A stretch of DNA of 64,000 nt, taken from NCBI GenBank assembly GCA_000727475.1, contig KL647297.1:3109627-3173626 (forward strand). The letters are read 5' to 3'. Position 1 is the first letter of the stretch. The number at the start of each line of letters is the position of its first letter. Positions 12,596 through 26,100 of the stretch are shown here, one piece after another. Position numbers and translations under genes: made by a program. The DNA comes from Sarcocystis neurona (Eukaryota > Apicomplexa > Conoidasida > Eucoccidiorida > Sarcocystidae). Under the pieces are notes generated by a model. It was not told the DNA's origin. It worked only from the letters and a program-made list of their open reading frames with translations, and did no database searches.

Positions 12596-15352
12596 ATGGG
12601 AAGCCGTCATTTGTCCGGGTCCGCCTGCCGAAGAACACTCCACTTTACACAACTCTATTCTTCAACGAAAGGTAAAGATTTTTTTCCGCCAGCCTTGAGT
12701 ACTTCCACTATCCTAAACAATGACGGGAAAAACCCGGCCTTTTTCTGGTTCCCTTCCTTCTCACTTCCCAAAAGAGCACCTCGCTGTGGCTGCAACGTCG
12801 CTACGTTCGCCAACCCTCTGGCCATGAGTTACAGATGGATTCACACAGGTGAAAAAATCTGTATACGGAAAGAACTGTCTTCCGTGACAATTGACACTTT
12901 TTACCCGTGTGGTCTGGCAGTGATGTCGATTCACCGACCAGACGCTTTGAACGCAATAAATCAGCAGCTTTTGACAGAGCTGATCCGATGTGTAACAGAG
13001 GTAAATGGCACTTCGAGCATTCGTGCGCTTATTATCCGCTCTGACGTGCCCCGAGCTTTCTCAGTTGGCGCCGACTTGAAAGAACGGGATGAAATGACTC
13101 CAGGAGAAGCCAGAAACTTTGTCTCCGAGCTACGGTAGGTGCAGGGTGAAAACGTTGAGAAGAAGCAGCATGCCTTCTAAAAGCTTCTGGTACGTGCAGT
13201 ACCCTCGGATCGAACAGGACCGTACACGAATACGAATTGCGCACAGGGAAGGAGAGCAGTCAAGGTACAGAAAGTTGTGAGGGATTTCCAACGTTGTGGA
13301 CGTCTTAGAGTAATTTAAGATTATTGCTTCGAACTTGTTAGAAAGTGAGCTGCGTCCTGAGTAGACAGCCCATGAGATCGGTGTGCTTGCAAGTAATACA
13401 AGCCTAAAAATGTGGATGACGCACCTGTACGTTGCAAGTCCTCGAACGGGAAGAAGATGTGCGAGTGTACCTCTCAGTAATTATATGGTGCCTGATCGTG
13501 GGAAGGAGGTCAATTCTAGAGGCACCACTGAGAGGGTAAGGACATAGGAGATAGTCACAGAGACGTGAACGCTTTGCGCTGCTTCACTCTGAACATGCCA
13601 TCTCCCCTGCGTCTCTTTTCTTCTTGAAGTGCCCGCCGTCTTTCTGTTCATTGAGTCTGAACCCACGAACCTCCCTCTCTGCGTTTGCAAGCGCCTTCGT
13701 ACCCTGCACTGTGGATGCTGGGACTGCAGCCTTTGTTTTCAGCATCTCGCAGACCTTCGTGTGCCAACCATATCCTGCCTGCATGGTGCTGTGCTGGGCG
13801 GGGGACTAGAGCTTGCGTTAGCAACGGATTTCCGCGTGGCCTCTGTAAGGCGTCGTTTACTTCATCAACCAGATTCACCCTCGACTTTTCTGTCCAGCAG
13901 CTCTGTCGACACCAGAGTTATTCGTTCGTCGCCGTGTGCTTCTCCTCTTGGAGCGCGTGAACCACCTGCGTGTGGTGCAGACAGTCTTGATCGTCTCAAG
14001 TTGGGCGGCTCACACGAGCAACCTTGCTTCAACTCAGGGAGAGAACACACGTGCGATGGAGGCAGGCCTACCAAGCAGGTACTTCGAGGGTATCAAAGTG
14101 CGCTACACAGCACAAGCGCGCCGAACCCCGAAAACCTCCCTGATGAGCAAACAGGAACGCTCACAAACGGTGAGCTTGTGAGCTTGTCACTTATTTTGAC
14201 AACACACTTAAGGTAGAAGTCGTAGAATGAACGGCGCGCATACAACAGCGCATTTGTCAGTCAGATGCAAAGCAAGCATGTAGCCTCCAACAGTCTCACA
14301 CTATGGCAGGCCAGTACAGAGGCTGGTGCGCTTCTGTGTGTCAACAGTGAGGCCTACTGTACGTGCAGCGTGAGCAACATGGTGGAATGCGCCTATTTCC
14401 GGCATATCCCGTTCGGCAGTTCAGAAGAAAAAGCAGAACGTAGAGGGAAAATAGAAGAAACGGACGTGTGATCTCCTGCGTTCCAAGACGCACCCGTTTA
14501 TCTACGTCTGTCCTGTCTTACCACCAAATTATTTAACATTTGTCTACGTCTGCAGGAAGGAATCCTTCTAGCAGTGAATCGGAGGAGTGCTGGTCATCTT
14601 TGGTAGTGGGCTTTCCAGAAGCTTCCTTGGGAATTCTTCCCGGCGCAGGAGGTACCCAGCGCCTGTGGAGAGTCATCGGTTTCCAGAAAGCCCTTTTTCT
14701 AACATTGACCGCTGCGCGACTGAGAGGCGTGCAAGTAGCTGAGTGGGGGCTCGTCGACCTGATGGCCGGTTTCAACGAAGAAAAAGTGAATACCCTCTGG
14801 CAGTCTAAGGACAGAAAAGCAAAAGAAACGGAAGTAATGGAAGACTTCACCGCCTGGGTCATTACAGAAGTCCAAGACACGTCTCGTCGCGAAGACGTAC
14901 AACGAAGAAAACCAGGGGAAAGTGGAACCGCATGCCTTCAACTGTGTAACGAAGGAGATCGTTTTGTCGATGGAGACGAGGAATCCCATGAGGTATCACG
15001 CATTTGCAACGGGACAGAGGCAAAGGCTGCGGCTGAGGGAGGGCGGGGAAGTAGCAGGGAAACTGCGGGGCACGGCAAAAAGCGGAGTATGAGAATGGCA
15101 GATGACGCGGTAGCATGGGAGTGTAGAGATGCTTTTCGAGTGGGAATCGAGTTGGCCTATCGCCTACTTCAGATGGGTCCCCTAGCCGTGAAAGCGGCAA
15201 AAGCGGCAGTAAAACAAGGGTTAGACCTCTCGGTGGAGAACGGCTTGAGGTGCGAAGCGGAAGCGTATGACAGTATTTTGCATACCAAAGATAGACGGGA
15301 GGGGCTGAAGGCGTTCAAAGAGAAACGCAGTGCAAACTTCAAAGGAGAGTGA
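12596..15352 (+). CDS. Enoyl-CoA hydratase/isomerase family protein, AUH-like
   Basis: A crotonase-fold hydratase of fatty-acid or branched-chain amino-acid breakdown. Exon 1 is 12596-13134 and exon 2 is 13730-13844; the junction completes an Arg codon and gives FVSELR then [14 protein letters not shown] with no gap against human AUH. Exon 3 begins near 14585/14588 (a stronger AG at 14554-14555 is out of phase, so a small exon may be missing) and ends at TGA 15352. Oxyanion-hole motifs are [14 protein letters not shown] and HGAVLGG. Both catalytic Glu are present, in [11 protein letters not shown] and [19 protein letters not shown]. The C-terminus [20 protein letters not shown] is closest to AUH (methylglutaconyl-CoA hydratase), but a short-chain enoyl-CoA hydratase cannot be excluded. 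The roughly 95-residue N-terminal extension, rich in Arg/Ser, suggests mitochondrial import. About 115 extra acidic/basic residues sit between GLVD and [11 protein letters not shown]. Confidence 0.85.
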
Positions 15353-16337
15353 CACCTACTCCCGTAGATGAAGTGGACGCTCACCGCTGACGGAGAGAAG
15401 TTGCTGAAGGGCGGACTTCTGCAGAGACAGGTGGTTGCAGAGGTATCGAATCCGTAAGCGACCTGTGCACGTACAAATAGTACGAGTGGCTCAAATTTAC
15501 TACTGCATGCTTGCGTACTATCAGCCAACAACGTTTGTGCGGGGAAGCGCGATAAAAGTGAACGTTGAGGATCTGGGCGTGTATTCACAATATAGAGCGG
15601 AGATCAAAAGCTCTGTAGAGTCCCTGCAAGCTGGCTGTAATGGATATGTGCACGTGTTACGCACTCCGTGAGTGCCTGGTTTGCGCGCTTCTGAAGCGAG
15701 CGCTCGGATGTTTAGTGAGCAGCAGCTGGATGTATTGCAGCGCAGGATATGCTGAATATCAGTGTGGGTTTAACGACCTGGTGAGGTTGGACATAGGTTC
15801 AACTGGTGTGCGTCCGCACTTCCATTGGCGGCAGTTGGGTGCATTTATCTGCCGCGTGCTAAGTGGGAAAAACCATGAGGTGGGAGGGAGGAGTTTCGAA
15901 AGGCCGACTGACTAGCATGGACAAAACAATGAGGGGACATAAAGCGGTGAAATTCAGATATGACTGCACTGTGCAGCGGACAGCCTCTGTAGACTTTTAT
16001 GCAAGTTGAGATGTTCAGGACGCTTTACTGATCGGGTCTTCGACAAAAACTAGCTCAATCTCTTGAGACGGTCAGACTGTCACGAGCTGTGCTATTATGT
16101 TTCCGACTTTCGTACTCGAAGCGCTTCAGTGTAGCTAGTGTGTGTACACGATAATGGTGTTAACACTCTTCTGTTTACATCATTTAGATATACAGAGGTA
16201 TATATGTACACACGTGTGGATAGTAAAAGAGGAGCGCAGACGTTTCTGGTTTCTAAGACACCTCGACGAACCGCTACGTAGTCTGACACGCTAACGATCC
16301 AGGTGGATCGACCTGCTTTCAGCAGCTTTTTACTTAC

Positions 16338-17769
16338 GATTCTCTGTACCACCTCCCCTGCGCCAGCCGTGATACGCCAGATTGTCTGCAGTGCCCATAG
16401 CGCATGAACAAAGCGCAGCACCTATTGCGTGCCTGCTCTGGAGCGTGCAGGGACGTGGCACAAGTATGTTATTGCGACTTCCAAGAGTTCCTGAATCGCC
16501 ATTCTAATGTCTTGCAAATATGGTTCTACGGCGGTAGAACAGCTCCTACTTCTGCCTGTAATAAGAGAAAACCTTTTTTTCTTGGGGTAGTCTTGCACAG
16601 ATAGACGATGGCATGGCACTATTTCGCGTAGGCATATACATCGATACCGCGGATCAATGTGTGAGTGCCGGAAGCTCCTAAATAATGCCAGCAACCTTAT
16701 CAACGGGTTGTGTGCCATTAGTACCCGAAGGCCCTGTTGCTACTGCTGCACTCCGTTGTATCGCTTCGACTGCTCCGTTGAAGAGAGTTGCTGTTGCGTA
16801 TGTAAGGTTTCGCTCACGCAGCTTTTCTGCTGCTAAAAGTCGACAAACCAAGATGGATGTGGCCATTCTGAGGACGTTCAGAACCTCAAATCCGTCTTGT
16901 GGGTGAAGGCGCCCAAGACGTGTACCGCAGGTGTTTACTTCTTTAAATAAAGTCTTTAGTCGTCTGCAGGACTGAAAGATATAAACATACATATATATAT
17001 ATATATATACATATGTACAGCAACGGGGAAGAATGTGATGGACACATACACATATACAAATATATATGTTTATATTTATGTACACGACAGTCGTCACAGC
17101 TTCATAAAGCAGCACGCGCAAAGCGGCTGTCACGCGAAAAAAAGTAAATGTTGGTCTCATGCCACGCAAAAAGGGAAATGTGGGTTTCCTGTATATGTGT
17201 GTCCGCATATGTGCCAAATACATTACGTGGATACACAGCTTCAAACTATTTATGCGTACATGTATATAGTGACACTGACCACAAGTGACACCGTTTGTAT
17301 GTTGCACCGGTATACAACATGCGCTAGTGGTCGCTGAGAGCAAAATACTGTATCAGAAGGACGACAGGAATGCAGACTAAATCATGCGGCTCTCGTCGAC
17401 TCCTTATCAAGGTACCTCTTTTCGATTCTCTTCCATCGCGCACTTCATTTTGCCATTTACTGTCACGTGTGGCTCTCCCTAAAGTGGCTTCACGCCTACA
17501 CTGACCAAATGCAACGTCGTACTCGGCAAAAACATACGTGGGCAGAAAGACAATTTGTCTTTCAACGCCCGCTGAAAATACGTACCGTCACCTCCCTGCT
17601 TGCTTCGCAGGTACTCCTCAGCCGTCGTGTTGCTTTACCTGCAACTGTCGCTGCAACACCTAGTGCTGTAGCCTTTGACTTCTGCGGAGAAACCAACCCT
17701 CTTCTTGGCTTTGTAACAAGTGAAATACTGTGGACCTCCGCGACGCCCAGTTCCTCCAGCTCGGTGTGA
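16338..17769 (-). CDS. Probable helical protein, multi-exon, unidentified (minus strand)
   Basis: Three blocks look coding. Block 1 is about 17769-17639 (HTELEELGVAEVHSISLV.., donor GTAAAG). Block 2 is 16963-16725 (acceptor CTGCAG, donor GTACTA; RLKTLFKEVNTCGTRL.., MATSILVCRLLAAEKLRERN, LFNGAVEAIQRSAA). Block 3 is 16555-16338 (acceptor TTACAG; AVEPYLQDIRMAIQELLEVA.., donor GTAAGT). Blocks 2 and 3 join in phase 1. Block 3 has one in-frame TAG at 16424-16422, after which the same frame continues as VLRFVHALWALQTIWRI to a perfect GTAAGT donor. Long amphipathic helices dominate and no family was recognised. The start codon and the C-terminus after 16338 were not found. It is convergent with the hydratase gene. 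Confidence 0.4.
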
Positions 17770-18768
17770 CTTTTGCTTTCACGACATTTGTGTTGTTGGT
17801 CTTACTGTACTTCTTCGCAGCTGTCCCCCTGGCAGCACCTCACTCCCGTCGGTCACATTAAACTAATAAGATGGCAGCATGGCTAGTAAGCCGGCGTTCG
17901 CTTGAAGTCTTTATTAAGAAACGTCAGTGCGTACGTGCTTCTGCCCGGCCTCTCGTCCTCGTGTACTAAGTGAAAATGCGTTAGCGACTTGGAGACTACA
18001 TAGCACCGAAAACAGTGCTGCCAAGATGCCTTTCCACTCAAACGTCGCTGCGCAGTAGATGTGCTCCGCAGATACATTTTCAGTTTTGCTGCCGGTTAAA
18101 CGATAAGCACGTAGAAGAAAATATCGTATTTTCTTGGTGTGAATATAACTATGCGCTCTACCGACTGACGTGAAGTGGTGTAACGATTTTTTCTGGTTTC
18201 TTCTCTGTAGGTAGAGATACCCACATCTGACGGCTGTGAAACGCACACACATCTGTGCGACACACAGCGCTCTCTACGTTGACTCATTAGAAGCTCCTGC
18301 TGGAGCTGCGCCGGCCTGCGTTGCTTGTCTCCTTCAAGTGCTTCTCCTCGCTGCTGCAGCTGCTCAACAGTAGAACCTGCACCTCCCTGCCAAAGATTTC
18401 CCTACCAAGCCTGCTGTTTCCGCCAGTGGTGCACCGAGGGGCACGAGGCCTTTTTCTTTCCTCTTCCTTTTTCTCCTCTTCTGCTGCCGGTAGATGGCCA
18501 CAAGCTCGCAGCGCATGCAGTAAATGTTGCATAACAGGACAGCAGCTACCGCAGTGGTAATTTCTTGTTTCATTTCGAACGTGTGACGCTGTTTCGCATG
18601 GAGCAGTTGAGCAGCTGCTGCCGACGCGTGTCCACGACCCCTGTGCCATCAATCCCATGTACATCTATATACACATATATAGAGATGTGCACGCAGCAAT
18701 TGTTGACACGCTGTTTTCAACTATTTTTCACGCTCAGCTTGAGACGCCGTATGCTTTCCGGCGGGTGT

Positions 18769-21700
18769 CTACGTGATGAAGAAAAGAGTGCTGGCACAGT
18801 CCACGTCCCCGCTTTTTTCTATCGTATCGGCTGCGTCTGTCTGCGCGTCTGCCGCTGCTCCTTCTCGAAGGATTCTGAGCGCGAGTAGCCTTTCGGCTAA
18901 ACTCAAGCACCACAGTTTCACTTTTAGACGCAGTAGTAGCCAGTAACGCTGCAGAAAAACCAGCCGCACACACCAGCATCCCAATGTGGCAGCCGCGGCG
19001 GCGTGCACACGTATCTCCTCATAGCGTTACACCGCTACAACCCATACAAACGCGTCGTTTGTTACCGTAACTAGACCTGTAGTACGTGTACAACACATAG
19101 TCGCGTCCCCACCCCCTAGGGCGTATACACGCATGGACAGCAGCGCAAATCGAGACAGCGAGAGGGCTCTGCCGTTTATAGTTACATAGTCACGTTGCAG
19201 CACGCGTGCTTTTCTGCAAGCAACAGGGCCACCAGAAAGGGGCAGACTGCAGCGTCACCACCCGACAGAAATGCGGTGCCGCGCGACGAGACTACTTTCT
19301 CTTAAAACGAATTTCTTTGTCCTTACACACCGAGAAACGACTTCCGCAAGAGGCTAAGACAGAAGCGCAGGCCCTCTTCGTAAATTCTACGAAAGCAAGA
19401 CAGAAAGAACAAGGACTACAAGGAGAAGGAAACCAACACACGCCGTCTCAGCACCGCGTGAGTGCGCAAGAAAAACCTAGGCGCAATCTCCCGTCATCGC
19501 CGCTGCTCACTCGCTGACCGGGTGGCATCTTTGTCTCTCTCACGCTCTCTCAATTAAACGTCTGTGCGGACACATGCTGCCCTATCTCTATACATATATA
19601 TATATGTATTTATATGTGTATACATATATGTATTTGAGAGGTAGATGTGTATATGCACGTTCGTCTCGTTCGCATTTCTACTACACAAATGTGCAGGCGT
19701 GAACAGCCACACTTGTGCCTTTGCCTCGCTCCGGCTCTCTGTGTCTCTCACTTTCCACGATTGCAGAGACACGCATGTACGTGCAGCGCCGCCCACCAGC
19801 ACTTCTCATAAAAAGTCGAGTCACATACTTTGAAGACAGAGAAGCGGTGGGTGGAGCGCTCTTCCTGCGCAACGCACTCCAAGGAACCCCGGGCCAGCGG
19901 TATGAGAGCCAGCGCCTCATCAAGCCCGAGTTTTGCTTGAGCGGACCGCAGCTGCAGCACATAGACGCACAGGCGATCCCCACACGTTTTTTCCTGCACG
20001 TCGGTTGTCTTCGAAGTACGGCAAAAATTAATCAGCCTCCTCAAACGTACGAAGCGCAGGTTCCCCCTCCAGACGCACACAGACACGACTGTTTCTCTGT
20101 AGGGGCGTCCACGCCCGCACACACCTACATGCGGACGCCTCTATGTGACAGTATCTCCATATATTTCTGCAGTGTCCAGAAAAAGAAAAGAAGGACAACA
20201 GCAACGCGACGCGCTAGCTGCTTCCGCATGAAAGAAGATGGACGTGCGCCCCAGGTGAGAGCGCGTGCGTGTCAGGCAGACCCGAGGAAGCAGCAACGAC
20301 GAAAAACCTCCGCGTCCCAGAGCAGTGCCTGCAGAAGGTTGGATACGTCACTCAGACGAATTTCTCCGCGTCCCACTCCCCGTTCTGTCCACAGCAATTT
20401 CGGCCTGATGCCCTCACCCCCCCAGACCCTCCTTTAACACAACAACAAGACACAGGGTACGCCCATAGGTACATACACACACGCATACATAGATACGGAC
20501 GCATGCGAAGAAATATGGGAAAAATTCACGTGTGTGCATGGGAGCGTCACTGACAGAAGCGACGGCACGCGTAACTGCTGCAGAGTGGTGCGGAACCGGC
20601 TTCGTGGAGACACATCGGGTCCTTCGTCTCTCCAGTCGAGAGCGATCTAGCTAGGATTGCTTCTTCATAACAACACGGAACGCAGCGGCATTAATTTACG
20701 TCCGCACGCCTATACATATATACAGATGTGTAGACACTTAAGGCGACTTGTTAGGGTTGGAGCCCGCAGGCTCTCCTCTGGTTCTTTTGTTGCTGATATT
20801 CGTCTGTGTGTAGCGCACAACAGCCGCACTGACGCGAGCAAACTCAACCCCTGCTCCCCTACACACAGATATATCGACATGCTTACACAGAGAGACAGAG
20901 AGGGGAAGGTCAAGCGGCTGACTGCCGGTATATCGACATGTATACACAAGAAGACAGAGGGGCAAGGGCGGGAAAGGCAAGCGGGTAACTGCTGGTGAGA
21001 CACACGTGTGTCCCTTACTCATGAAAAAGGAGGGGAGACCGTAGCTGGGTGGAGGTGCGTCTAGTTGCACATATGCCAAGGTAAAAGGGGGGTCGCGGGA
21101 AGAGACACCGATGTACGGATGAATCACAGCCTCCTTTTGCCCGGAACTTTTTATATTTCAACAGAAACACAACGGACACCCGTCCCGTCGGACAGACGTG
21201 TGCGCATTCGCGCGTACGCATGGTGGCCGTCTCCCGATCGATCCGGACCCGCAGCTTCCGTTCATAAACATGCGTACAACTCGGGTACGTATGTGTTGAC
21301 ACGTAGGAGCTTGCAGCTGCTTCGGCTTGCACTTCGCAACGAGGAAGGAGTCGCACGCACATGCAAAAAACTACGCTCATATACATATTTGGTGCTTAAG
21401 AGGGGTAACATAGACTACTTATGCGTGTAGATACACATACGCATGCATACACGTATTTGTGTGTGTCTACATATATATACATGTATATATATATGGGTAG
21501 GTGTGTATATGTTATGTATCACGGTGACTGGGCAAGAGACAAACCCACGTATATGCGTATTCGTATGGATATACAGAAATATTTGTGTGTGTTTGTGGCG
21601 CTTGTGCAGCTTCGCTCACGAGGTCATTTGTTTTGACAAGAAGAACGAACTCCCTCGGGACGGACTGCAATACTTCCGTAATGCGCGTAAAGTACTCCGG

Positions 21701-22643
21701 AAACGACTCTCGCAGCAGCTGTGCCTCCCTGAGCAGCAGCAGTGGCAGCAGCAGCAGCAGTACCGGAAGCAACAGCAGCAGCAAACCGCTTGGGGCACAG
21801 AGGAGGGGTAGTGGCCCCAGCAGCGGCACACGCACACACCAAGGAGAACAACAGCAACAGCGGAACTCCGAAAGGGCAACAGCCGCAGCAGGTGGCTCCA
21901 CCAAGACAGCAACAGCAGCGCAGCAGCAGCAGTTGAGCAGCAGCAACGTGACGGCAGCGGCCCCCAAGGATAAAACGGTGGACGCACAGAGGAATTCAAA
22001 GGGCAGATGCAGCAGAAACGCAACAGCAAAATATGGAGAGCAGAAAGACGGTAAGAGAGAAGCAGACAACGGAGGAGAGAGAGGGACAGACACATACAGA
22101 AAAAGATAGAAATGTAGCAGCAGCAGCAACAGCAGCATACCAGAGGACACATATATACATATATATATATATGTGTATTTATTACAAGTAGAGAGACAGA
22201 AACAGAGTGAGGAAAACAAAAAGAGGGAGACAGCCACACATCGAATAAGTGCGTAGACGGGTGTAAGCGAAGCAGGTGGGCACGCACGAGCGAGCGCGCA
22301 TACTTTCCTCACGGACACTGTACACATTAAATATACCTATATATACATATATATATATACGTATATACACATATGTCGGGTCGCTGTTTATAAGTACATT
22401 TGGACATCAATGCGTACGTATACGTCTCTGTGTATGTACTTGTATATATATATATATATATATATATGCAGACGTAGAGAAATATACAGATACACGTCTA
22501 CATATGAGTTTGAAGACGAGAGCGGCGACACTTGGGAAGTAAGAGGAAGAAAAAAGTATTTCCGCGTACTCGGCAGACTTCCGCGAAGACGCTATTCCTC
22601 CAGCAAGGCTGCACAGCAGCAGAAGCCACATGCCACAGGAGCG

Positions 22644-22681
<38 letters not shown>

Positions 22682-23120
22682 NNNNNNNNNNNNNNNNNNN
22701 NNNNNNNNNNNNNNNNNNNNNNNNNNNNNNNNNNNNNNNNNNNNNNNNNNNNNNNNNNNNNNNNNNNNNNNNNNNNNNNNNNNNNNNNNNNNNNNNNNNN
22801 NNNNNNNNNNNNNNNNNNNNNNNNNNNNNNNNNNNNNNNNNNNNNNNNNNNNNNNNNNNNNNNNNNNNNNNNNNNNNNNNNNNNNNNNNNNNNNNNNNNN
22901 NNNNNNNNNNNNNNNNNNNNNNNNNNNNNNNNNNNNNNNNNNNNNNNNNNNNNNNNNNNNNNNNNNNNNNNNNNNNNNNNNNNNNNNNNNNNNNNNNNNN
23001 NNNNNNNNNNNNNNNNNNNNNNNNNNNNNNNNNNNNNNNNNNNNNNNNNNNNNNNNNNNNNNNNNNNNNNNNNNNNNNNNNNNNNNNNNNNNNNNNNNNN
23101 NNNNNNNNNNNNNNNNNNNN

Positions 23121-23163
<43 letters not shown>

Positions 23164-26100
23164 ACACAGATGCGACAGGAAGGAATTCCATACACAAACT
23201 TACAGAGAGAGACCTGCGAATACATCTAAATAAAAACAAACGCAAATACACATATGCAGAATATACACCACACATCTACACATATATACATATACATATG
23301 CATGCATATGTATATGCTGGTATGCATATGTATAGGTATGAGTTCGTACTCGTATATCGCAGCCGACGCAAACGAGTCCCCCACGTATGTATGTATCTGT
23401 ATGGGTACAAACATATATATGTGTATATATAAATATATATATATTCGTATGTAGTTATATACGTATGAGCGTGTACGCATATGTACCTATATGCGTGTGT
23501 ATACCGATGTGTATGTACATATGCTTGTGGATACACGTACGTGTGTATGTGTGTAAACATATACATATATACACATCGCAGAGAAGACTGAAGACGCAGG
23601 CACACACCAGAATTTGATAATAAGGGCACCACTGCAGGACATACAAATTCTTCTTCGCCCACATATATATATATATATATACACCACATATATATATATA
23701 TACACCACATATATATATATATATACACACACATATCACATATATACGTATGTGTGCCCAGGCACACATCTCTGAGCCTTCATCTTTCTCTGTCTCTTCC
23801 TCTGTCTCTCTTTGTCCCGCCTGGTGGCTTCCTCCTTCATGTGCAGACAACTGTACATATATTCCGACTTTTTATGCGTAGATATCTGTGTCTCTGTGTC
23901 TCTTTTTCTTTGTACTTGACGCGGAGAGAACTCGTGTGGTACTTCTTCAGCAGAGAAATAGGCACATACCTCGCTTCCGATCGCAAGGTAAGGATCACCT
24001 GCAGCAGACTGGCCAACTTCTCGCAGCCAAAATAACGACAGCAAGCATTTGCGTCTTCCCGTCTCCCCCGCAGAACAGCAAGCCACAGCCGGGCATACTG
24101 CGCTCGAAAAGTCTCGCTCAGTTCGCAGTATAAGCCGTGATCCAGCACAGATAGCCGCAGCACCCGTCGCCGCTTTTGTTGACTACTGCTGCTGCTGCTG
24201 GCCCTCCTTCTTCTCTCTATGCCACCAATACTGATGCTGCACCCGGTGCTGCTGCTGCTGTCCACGCTGCTGCTGCTGGTCGCACGACTGCTGTCTCTGC
24301 CGTCTCCACTCTTGTTGCTGCTGCTGTTCAAGTTGCCGCTGATTCGACGACTGTCGCTATCTCCGGCGGACCCGTTGCTGCCGAAGGCAGCGTCACCGCT
24401 TCGGTTGCTGGTCTCCTCAACGTTGGAACGCCCCTCATATGCGACATTCTTGACGCTGCAGCTGCTGCTATCTGTACTTCTGCTGCTGCTCGTAGAGCTC
24501 CTGCCACCGCCGCTGGTCCACCTGCTGCTGCTGCTCCTGCTGTTTGGCATAGAAACTCCTTCATCGCTGTTCTTCTCTTCTGCCACTCCTGCTGCTGTCG
24601 CTGCTGCAGCTGGCGCCGCGACGGCGTGGACCAGTGGCTCACGGCTACTGCCCCGCCGCCACGCTGCTGGCGCTGCGTCTGGTTGCTCCTGCTGCTGCTG
24701 CTCTTGCTCTGGTGGACAGAGGTAGACCAGCAGGTTGCCCGGGTGGGGGTCGGCATGTACGAACCCCTCGCGAAATATAAGGATCTCGTACAGGCGATGA
24801 AGCCCAGCAGCAACAGCAAGCGGATGGATATCTGTTGCCCGCACAAACACCAGCAGAAAAGGCAGCGTGGAAGAAGAAACAGGTAGTAAAAAAGAGAAAT
24901 ACACAAGCAACAACACCATCGGTCTAAAATATTATTGTCGGACATGCATGCATGCACACACTCAAATACAGTCGTATGTATATATATATATATTATGCAC
25001 ACATAAATACATGTATGAAGAGGGAGAGAGGGATAAGGACGGACACATAAGAAGGAAACTCGCGAATATATATATATATATATACATCTATACATGTATA
25101 TGCATATACATATATGTATATGTGTGGGCATCTAGAAACATATGTAGATATGAACAGGCACACACACATGTGTTGTATGTATGTATGTATATATATATAT
25201 ATATATTGAAACATGTTCGTATTTATGTGTAGTAGATATAAATGAATATAGATATGGACAGGCACATATATATATATATACATGTATACGTACATATTCT
25301 CTTATGTGTGTATATAAATATGTGTATGTGGCAGATATAAATGGACATAGCTATGGGTAGGCACACACAAACACATGTGTGTGTATACGTATGTATACAT
25401 ATATGTACGCATTTTCTCATATATGTATATATATGTATATAGACACGCAGAGAATTATGGACCAAAATTTCTAGCAGTGCGTAATCAAATATGTGGACTG
25501 CGTTTATGGCTAGCAAGCATCTGCAGCAATGTTCGGTACTACTAAGCAGCAGGTACGGCGACAACTCGACGAGCAGCAACAGCCGGGCAGCTGCGGCAGC
25601 TCCGCAAATGCAGGACGACGGCCCTTCGCCGCGAGAGTCCGTTGCCGCCTACAAGTGCATGCAGATAAATAATTTACTGCGTTAGATTACTCTGTCTTCT
25701 CCCATAAATACAGAGATATTCGTACTATCCCATTAGCAAAGCAGACCGAGTCGTGTTGCCTGCAGCAGGCTTCCGCGGTCGACGTGCGGGCTCTTGGTGC
25801 TGCAGCAACCTCTCCCGCTTCTGCTCTTCGATCGCTCTTGCTGCTGCTCTCCTATCGTCCTGCTGCTGCTGACATAACGATACTGGGCAACTCGTATAAG
25901 GCTGCTGCTGTTGCAGCGATGCGGCCGCTACTCTTGTGAGACCGCCGCTGATGCTCCGATGTTGCTGCTCATGGTTGTCCATAGCTGCTGTTTTCTTGTG
26001 GCAGCCACACGTGTTGCTCTTGCCGCGGTGCTACCAAAGCTACAGCTACCCACGTGGCTGCTACCGAGGAGCCTGGTGCTCCCGCTTCTCCTACGGTTGA

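Noticed and set aside
7900..17769. Idea that the minus-strand blocks at 7.9-12.3 kb and 16.3-17.8 kb are one gene with the hydratase nested in an intron
   Set aside because: No phase or homology link between the two sets; two separate genes around a plus-strand gene is simpler.
19715..20437. 240-codon plus-strand frame with a plausible CAG acceptor at 19765
   Set aside because: It overlaps ADCK1-like exon 8 (19951-19829), whose minus-strand phase and [12 protein letters not shown] match are stronger evidence; nothing on the plus strand joins to it.
22410..23432. 340-codon frame across the first gap
   Set aside because: Made of N codons and (AT)n read as Tyr/Ile; meaningless.
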